Assembly (NCBI GenBank): GCA_963693305.1
Contig: OY855904.1
Location: forward strand, 32,519,742 to 32,583,741
Direction: 5' to 3'
DNA from: Meandrina meandrites
Taxonomy: Eukaryota > Cnidaria > Anthozoa > Scleractinia > Meandrinidae
Length of the DNA: 64,000 bases
Shown here: positions 57,516-64,000 of the stretch, one piece after another
How the letters are laid out: the number at the start of each line of letters is the position of its first letter
How positions within the stretch are numbered: position 1 is the stretch's first letter
Notes under the pieces: generated by a model
What the model was told of the DNA's origin: nothing
The model's database searches: none
The model's input: only the letters and a program-made list of their open reading frames with translations
Made by a program: the position numbers and the translations under genes

Positions 57516-59071
57516 TTAATTGTTCAAGATTCTTTTGTACGGAAGCATTTTCAACAACATTAGGTTTTTAATTTGTTGTTTAATCAGCACTTCTACGCTA
57601 TATCTCGCACGAAAGAAATGGGCTTAAACCCACTGATCATTTCCATATAGATGTTAAATAATTAAATAATAACTTTCATCACCATTCGAAAGGTTTAAAC
57701 CATATCAAGGTCACATTTTCTGTACGTGTGCCACTTTCTTTGGTTCTCCATGCAGATAATGGTCGTTCACAGAGAACACAATTTTCAATAGCGTTTTCAC
57801 AAAGAAATTTCCATTCTGTAGCATAATAATATATAGATTTAGGCAGGCCTAAAAGCGGAGCTCCTAGTTATTATTATTATTTTTTTTTGCTTGAGTTTCC
57901 ACTGTTTCCCGATTAATAAGTAGCCACAGTATTTCTAAGCGTATACGGTTGCCCATATACGTATATGTCGCTGAACTTAATTGGGTTCCTCATGCACATA
58001 CGCACGTAGGCGCACAGATCAAATTTTAGTGTAAAGACTTTTCATAACTCTAAGGGTTATTCAATGTAAAAAGGACCCTGATGAAGGCGAAGAAATTTGT
58101 TTTGATTTACTTCAAAACAGTCAAGGCAAAAAGATCAACTCAATGCACTGAACAAATGAACTCGCGGCTAAACAAAATGAACTCACGCCACAACAAAGAA
58201 AATCACAGCGGCAAAACTAACTCAGCAAATTCATTGGGAGCCGGTTTAAGTCATTTTTAAGCAGTTTTTTTGTGTAAGAATTGTGACAGTTTGTGATTTA
58301 GGAAGTGGTGCTCGCTGTCTAATAAGCTTACACAATGTAGTTGAACCATCTTGGTTTGGTTGCATGATTACTACGCTGCATGTTTTATCGTACACATTGC
58401 TAAATACCCTAGAGAATTTTATGCAGAGAAGTGAATGAATTTCCTTCGTTTCTAACAGGCAAATGTGTGTTAGGAAAAGTCTGAACTCACTCACCCAAGC
58501 ACAGGCAACTCGCAATATAAAAACCGGCGTAAATACTCGTTTACGAATCTAAAAATTTATCACGCGTACGAGATTTCCGAACACACTCACCAAAATGACA
58601 AATGCAAGCGAGTGAAATAGAGCAGTTGGATAATAAATCGTTTAATCGTTGGTGTGAAGTATCGTTGCCGAAGGTTTACTCGTTTTTTGCTTTGATTTGT
58701 TTGCGGGATTTTTCTGCAAATGCAGCGCGCGAAATCATGTTTTTGATCCGTGTAGCTCAATAATTGAATATTCTTTTCAAAATCCAACGATGAACCTCAC
58801 AGTTAACTCCACTAACTAAAAAAACACAATATTTGAATCGAAACATTTAATAGGCAAAAGTTCACAGAAGTGATTAAAGCTAAGAGGTTTGAAAGCAGCC
58901 GTTTTAACGAAATTTAAGCTTATAATCGGGAAGATCTGAAAACCGACACAACATCGAATTCGCTCATAAATGAACTATAAACAGATTCTCATAACAAAAT
59001 GTGTACATTTACGTTACTTTGTTACCTTGAGAAGGCTTGTAAATTCTGCTGGGCAAAGCTTTCAAACCATC
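57516..59071. other. Interior of 3.4-kb transposon, no gene
   Basis: Non-coding as far as visible. Near 57,840 the words GGCCTAAAAGCGGAGCTCC match a repeat piece also present at about 33,768. Confidence 0.35.
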
Positions 59072-59545
59072 CAAATAACATCGGAGACGAAGCAACGTAA
59101 ACGGTAGTTTCGTCCAATGTTCGTAATAATCTCACACCCGACGCACATAAGCTTATACATAATTTGAATTATCAGCGAAGATCAATATCTTTCTTCCTTT
59201 CGGTGTAGCTTTTAACAGTCTTTTATCCGTCACTTCAGTCAACTTGACCGGCTCTGAGCACGCAGGAACCGAAGACAATGCTTCAATTAGGCAATACTAA
59301 GTAGAAATGTGCCGTAGAGATGGCATTCATCTGCTCCCGATCTCCCACAGCCTATTCCCTTCCCCCCACCCCCGGTCAGACTGCCCTAGGACTCCACTCC
59401 CCCTCCCCGAGAGTCTGTACGGGCGTGCGGGCGGGCGTACGCTGACGTCATAACCAAAATTTCTCGCATCGATAGGTTACCAAAATTCCTTACCCATGGT
59501 GCTCCGCTGGCGCGCTTCGCGCGCCGGAGCTCCGCTATAAACACA
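59072..59545. repeat. Uninterrupted copy of the older repeat
   Basis: Matches 28,905-29,023 plus 33,349-33,400 with TTAA intact at 59,212-59,215, and later matches 34,020-34,165. It ends with GGTGCTCCGCTGGCGCGCTT and a GC-rich palindromic GCGCGCTTCGCGCGC. It provides the paralogous empty site for the 4.3-kb element. Confidence 0.7.
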
Positions 59546-60448
59546 CTATTTATTTTGTTTTATTCTTCGCTTTTTTTTTCAATTCTTTTGTTAAGCAATC
59601 ACTGAATTTTATGAAAACTATTTTGAGGTTTCGAGGACATTGTTTACCCACTTGCCACTATCTGATTCAAAATTTCTGAGTTCTGCTGATTGTAAAGTCA
59701 CGATAGCCAAGACCATGTATCTGAAATGAAAGCAAAGTTTATCATCCTTCTCTCCTGGTCTAGTGTGCTAAAAAATTTCCACAGACCTAAGCAAATGTAC
59801 TCATTCCTGGTTTTAGGATTCCGGGTCTTGGTTTCCGAAATTCCGGATTTCCGGCTTTCCGGGATTCCGGCTTTTAGGACAACCCTTTTTCGTCAGATTT
59901 CCTCGAGTACTTCGCGCCTCGTTGGCTATAACCACTCGTATCCAACAAGGGCGAATGGAATATTTTGTTTTATTAAATTGCTTTTTACTGAAGTATAAAT
60001 CCACTGGACATTTCATTTTGATGTAAACGAAGTGATAGTATGAGGAGGCGGGAAAAATTGTGGCTCGGTGTTCATTCACGCAAGGAAAGCGAGCAAGAAA
60101 TAATTCTTTAGAAGATTTTCCTCGACAATCTCCTCTTAAATCGTCTATTCAGTCTATTCATGCTGGAAAATTGTGACAACAATTAAGGTTTACATTTAGA
60201 TCCGAAGCAATAGCTTTTCTAGAAGCAAACTTACGTAAAACTTACGTAACAAACTTACGTGAAGTGCTGAGCCTTATTTTACGTCGAACACTGAATAAAA
60301 CTGTACAGTTTTCTGGTCTTCCCGTAAACTAGTCGCTGATTTTTATCTTCGTTCAGTCGCTCTTGTTGTACATTTACAAGCATTTTTAATTTAACTTCTC
60401 ACTCGCGGCGTCTAAAATCTATATCATAAAGCAAAGAAAGAAGCCTAA

Positions 60449-60563
60449 GCCATGTTTTATACTGTCATAAAACACGCCGGGCATTTGAGAACATTTCCCT
60501 CGTGTTCTCAAATGCCCGGAGTGTTTTATGACAGAAAAATTTAAAACATGGCTAAGGCTTCAT
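60449..60563. mobile_element. Palindromic MITE in repeat copy 2
   Basis: The same element as 6,369-6,532 with a loop about 50 bases shorter and a few bases inserted in the right arm. Confidence 0.6.
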
Positions 60564-61047
60564 TATTTGTTGAACAAAGACATTTTAAAGAGCTTTTCGA
60601 GACTTTACCTTTAGTTTCAAGGCTTTTGCGTTTGGAAACCGAATGAAACTAAACGGTTTCATAGATCTTAACTAAAGATTAATTTTATACAAAGCCGACA
60701 GTGCCAGACTGAATGTCGCGATACTTTACACGGCTCGCCGAACATAAAAGTTCTGTTAGCCTTTTATTTATTTATTTCTTTGTGTGTGTTTATTCCGACG
60801 GTTTAGTGAGACAAAACCCTTTAGCTACAAAAGAGTTTAACTTACGCCCTGTCAACGAGTTTTGACGGAAATCTTGGAAACGTTTCCGCGGGTGTTTCTA
60901 TTTCGATTATCGCGTATTAATGCAAACGGTGGTAATCCAACTTTTAGGTGCATCAAAGAATGGCAACAAAAAAAAAGCGCTACACACATCTCACTTAAAT
61001 GCTTTTTTTGTGACGATTTCCCTCCGATGAATTTGCTGCCCTTCTGA

Positions 61048-61242
61048 ATAGACCTTTTTCGCTTGGGCGGTTTGTTTTCCCATTACAGACCACGTGATAT
61101 TCTCTAGAGAATATTTCTTTTATCTACATATAATTTATTCACTAGTATACACGCAATTAAAAATTTGAAAGCAAGAATTCTCAAGAGTATCATCACATGA
61201 TCTGTAATGGGACAACAAAACGCCCAAGCGAAAAAGGTCTAT
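61048..61242. mobile_element. MITE with ~40-bp inverted ends, copy 2
   Basis: Counterpart of 7,046-7,244 with the same ATAGACCTTTTTCGCTTGGG ends. Confidence 0.6.
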
Positions 61243-62204
61243 TGCCCACATCTAAGTCATATGTTCTCTTGCTTCGAGGCGCGTTTAACTTAAGCAATCC
61301 ATTGTTGTTCATTCTTCGTCAAACATATAAACAGTTTGTTGATGAAAGTATTCAAATAGCCCTTCAAAATTTACGTAGAGCCACCACTGCCACTAAAACC
61401 GGTTTACATACACTCCAACTGACAAAAAAATCCGCCATCTTGGACGATATAACTTTGAGCCTGCTGTCTTGGACAGCAATTGGCCAGTAGTCTTGCCATC
61501 GCATCACGCGCGGACTCACGCGCCTTCGCGTTTTGTTTCCGTCAGAGTGAGTGGTTTGCGCCGTTTGTTGAATTTCTCTGCTGAATTTATTTTACCATAT
61601 TTCATAGGAGTAAGAAACCGAATTCACTGCAGTTAATACCAATGCGTTTACATTCTATTCAATTCCCACTTACTTCCCGTGGATGGACATGCTAATTACG
61701 GTTCACTGGCTTATTAATATTTTTGGTCAATACCGGTATGCCTATCACGCATTCAATAAACAGAACTTAAGGTGAGCATGCAGACAGCATTTCGTTACCC
61801 TCAAAGACCTCATAGTTTGAAGAAGCATGAGGGAAATAAATTTGCAAGACGTTAAAAATGTTTGTTACAACAACTTCCCAAAAACTTATAGAGGCTTTGT
61901 CACGGATTTTAACAGTTTTCGAACAGCCAAAATCATATCTGTGTCATAGGAAACCTAAAATAATGGTCCAATTTTATTAGCAATTGGTATATTAGAGCAA
62001 CGAAACTGTTAACAAGCGTCTTTGACTGCGGATGGCTTGGATGGAAATGGTTGCAACTTGAAAACTTAAGGCTAAACTTTTCAAGTTGTTTCTGAGGGTC
62101 GTCTCAAAATCAATATTTATAGCTTTAGTACATACACAAAATAATGTGTGTGTGTGTGTAATATGAAGTTAAATAAGTACAAGTAAATGTTTTTAACCCT
62201 ACAG

Positions 62205-62350
62205 AGGAAGTACAAACCAAACAGACTAAAATAGCTGTTATTACAGTTGAGCCTGCCATAATATTTTCTTTTGTTAACAAGTTATCCGAACGAGACGAAA
62301 TGGTCAAAACATCGCTCAAAACAATGCAAAATGACCCTTTCGCATCGTTT
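62205..62350 (+). CDS. Exon of unidentified repeat-borne gene, copy 2
   Basis: Counterpart of 8,213-8,358: same 146-base length, acceptor TTAACCCTACAG and a near-consensus donor GTAAGT. The few residue changes (for example Ala-Arg to Glu-Arg, Arg to Met, Lys to Gln) leave the frame open. Not recognised. The minus strand here also opens with MAGSTVITAILVCLVC, which looks like a signal peptide but has no supporting exon structure. Confidence 0.4.
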
Positions 62351-62913
62351 GTAAGTCAAACCGCTGAAAACTGTAAAAAAGCTATTTTACTCTTTACTTG
62401 GATTTCAAGGTGCAGCCTTGGTTGGAAAGCAAAAATTGAATTGATCTTCTTCAGTTTCCATAGCGCCTTGTGAGGCGTTTATGATTGAATATTAATGGTG
62501 CATTCCTACCACAAAAGTCGACAAATGAAAAAGCGTTGAGCTAACAGGTGAACAATTCAGTGGAACTTCGCCTTCTGCTTATGATAAAAAACCCTTTACA
62601 ATTACATTTCTGTAACGTGACGTCTCATTGCGACATAAACATATCACGTAAACTCCAGAAATTAGCACAGGGATATTAAGTTGTTTTGCAAACTTATAAT
62701 CAGTTAAAATATCAATTTTGGTTGGCACATTTAATAGGAGAAAATTCACAGCGTTGTATGATCTCTTAATTTCTTATATACTAAAAAGAACAAATTGTGT
62801 ATCCCCATACAGCTACGATTTTATTAAACTAAATAGGCCTTTCGACCTATACGGTCCTCTTCACGAATGTAGTAACATTTGAAACGGCAACGACACGTAA
62901 CATGATATTACAG

Positions 62914-63189
62914 TACATGTTAGGGTGTGGGCTCTGTCAGAGCAATATGTCATTCATGTACAAAGCAGAAGGTGCTGGATACCACTGGATGCGGGAGCTC
63001 CTATTGTCATTAGGTCTCCCAATTCCGGATGGTATAGAAGAAGTCTGGCAAAGAGAAAATGACAAAAGAATGAAGGGTCTTGAAAAGAAGAAGAGTGACA
63101 AGGCCAAGAATGCTAGGGCAAAATTAAAACAGAAGAGGCACCAAGAGAGTAAAAAAAAAGTACGTGTTGTCAGGCAATTTGGTGATTGA
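62914..63189 (+). CDS. Lysine-rich 3' exon of repeat-borne gene, copy 2
   Basis: Intact counterpart of 8,920-9,189. After ATATTACAG it encodes MLGCGLCQSNMSFMYKAEG, then LLLSLGLPIPDG, then a strongly basic tail to a stop at 63,189. A CxxC pair is present (CGLC). A GTACGT within the tail could be an alternative donor. The protein could be a transposon-encoded DNA-binding protein or the end of a transposase, but no catalytic motif is visible and I assign no function. Confidence 0.4.
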   Translation, partial: YMLGCGLCQSNMSFMYKAEGAGYHWMRELLLSLGLPIPDGIEEVWQRENDKRMKGLEKKKSDKAKNARAKLKQKRHQESKKKVRVVRQFGD

Positions 63190-63511
63190 TATTTGGTAAT
63201 TAAAAGATTTTGCATTTCCCTTAAAGAAATCGTTTTGAAAGAGACAACAATGATTATTTAGTTACATGACAGGGAATTATTTTTGTGCAATGTTATTCTC
63301 CATCTTATGTATACTATTAGCTCAAGTGTTGACATGGAACCTACTGTACACTCTTGTTGATATGTAAAATCTTCAAGGGAAACAAAATAACAACAACGTC
63401 AACCTTTGTTTTATGTGAAGGGTAGTTTTGTATGGTTTTCATTTGGTCAATATTTAATAAATAGAAAACATGCTCCGTGTTTCTATCGAGTTATTGAAAC
63501 ACGAGTGGAAG

Positions 63512-63542
<31 letters not shown>

Positions 63543-63777
63543 GAGCCGATAGGCGAGTGTTTCCACAGCTTTGTGTTTGTCTAGTGAGCTAGAAGCTCGT
63601 TCAAAATACGTACGTGCAGGTATACGGCAAACCAGTGTCAGTGTAGTGTGTGTATAACTTTATGTCAAAATTGCATAGGAGTTAGATCAATATGTGCTCG
63701 AAAACATGGACACTGCCTCCATGAATTGATCATGGGTTACGGATGTTATTGGTATGGTGTGTATTTTATTATTATTG

Positions 63778-64000
63778 TATTAAAGGAGCTGTGTAATGGA
63801 TTTTAGCCAAATTAAGGCATAGGAAATGGCCATAAAATTCGCTGTAATATAGAAATAACCGCTAAAAACAGCAAAGCAACATTTCAAAAACATAGCAAAT
63901 ACAAAAGAAGGTACGGATGGCCAAAAGTGAAGAAGGTTGAAACGGATTGCGATATGGGTTTTTTAAATACTGTTGGGCTGGACAGTTTTCAAAGTTAATC
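63778..64000. mobile_element. MITE with TTAAAGG ends, truncated by window end
   Basis: Second copy of the element at 9,782-10,171. It continues to the last base of the window. Confidence 0.6.

Larger units (their letters stand above)
56495..59885. mobile_element. 3.4-kb DNA transposon with 8-bp target duplication
   Basis: Perfect duplication TTTTTCGT at 56,487-56,494 and 59,886-59,893. The inverted ends are GGGTTGTCCTAAAAGCCGGA on both sides (20 bp). The right subterminal region repeats a CCGGAAT-type word several times. Copy 1 of the large dispersed repeat (near 5,712) is uninterrupted at the matching position and serves as the empty site. The interior includes a TTAA hairpin element and an older repeat, with no recognisable transposase. 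hAT or a related 8-bp class is likely. Confidence 0.85.
59894..64000. repeat. Large dispersed repeat, copy 2
   Basis: Direct copy of about 5,713-10,010, cut by the window end. A small 5' piece of the same copy lies at about 56,445-56,494, before the inserted transposon. Differences from copy 1 include indels around 60,220-60,245, 60,730-60,790 (an extra stretch) and 60,865 (a deletion), plus a GT microsatellite at 62,147-62,159. Confidence 0.8.

Noticed and set aside
62125..62319. Signal-peptide-like MAGSTVITAILVCLVC on the minus strand
   Set aside because: No downstream coding exon or good donor; the plus strand of the same segment has better splice-site support.

Overview
The window looks like AT-rich nuclear DNA of a cnidarian, most likely an anthozoan (stony coral or sea anemone). 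This is an inference from content: an intronless class A receptor with decayed relatives nearby, a minus-strand gene joining thrombospondin type-1 (TSP1) modules to WSC-like four-cysteine modules, a small secreted cysteine-rich protein gene, tRNA-derived SINEs, and many non-autonomous DNA transposons. There are no operons, rRNA genes or CRISPR arrays, and no standard tRNA gene was seen. Genes are few, and mobile DNA dominates.

Layout. 1-5.7 kb holds no clear gene but has two motif-saturated stretches. 5.7-10.2 kb is copy 1 of a segmental repeat of at least 4.1 kb whose second copy runs from about 56.4 kb off the window end; both copies carry two spliced-looking exons. 10.9-25.4 kb holds three receptor loci: a truncated pseudogene (10.9 kb), an intact 316-residue gene (22.3 kb) and a short relic (25.25 kb). 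Between the first two lies a 7.0-kb near-palindrome (13,556-20,584) bounded by TTAA, whose arms carry a degraded LINE 3' end and a two-exon gene fragment. 26.4-28.5 kb holds four phase-compatible minus-strand exons (TSP1, TSP1, WSC-like, WSC-like). 29.0-33.3 kb is a second large TTAA element with long inverted repeats. 33.4-36.6 kb is repeats and a SINE. 36.8-42.5 kb is a threefold tandem repeat of about 1.65 kb, interrupted by a hAT element. 44.2-54.6 kb is a secreted-protein gene with a 9.9-kb intron, most of it a third large TTAA element (46,122-53,899). 54.9-59.9 kb holds smaller TTAA elements and a 3.4-kb transposon with an 8-bp target duplication. 59.9-64 kb is the rest of repeat copy 2.

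The main result is structural. At least six elements are flanked by TTAA. Three are large (4.3, 7.0 and 7.8 kb), have inverted repeats of about 1 kb or more, and end in GAG; two of these share clear terminal similarity. No intact transposase was recognised in any of them. Several insertions can be proved inside the window because an uninterrupted paralogous copy of the site is also present. Gene functions are assigned by recognising motifs by eye; no database search was possible.
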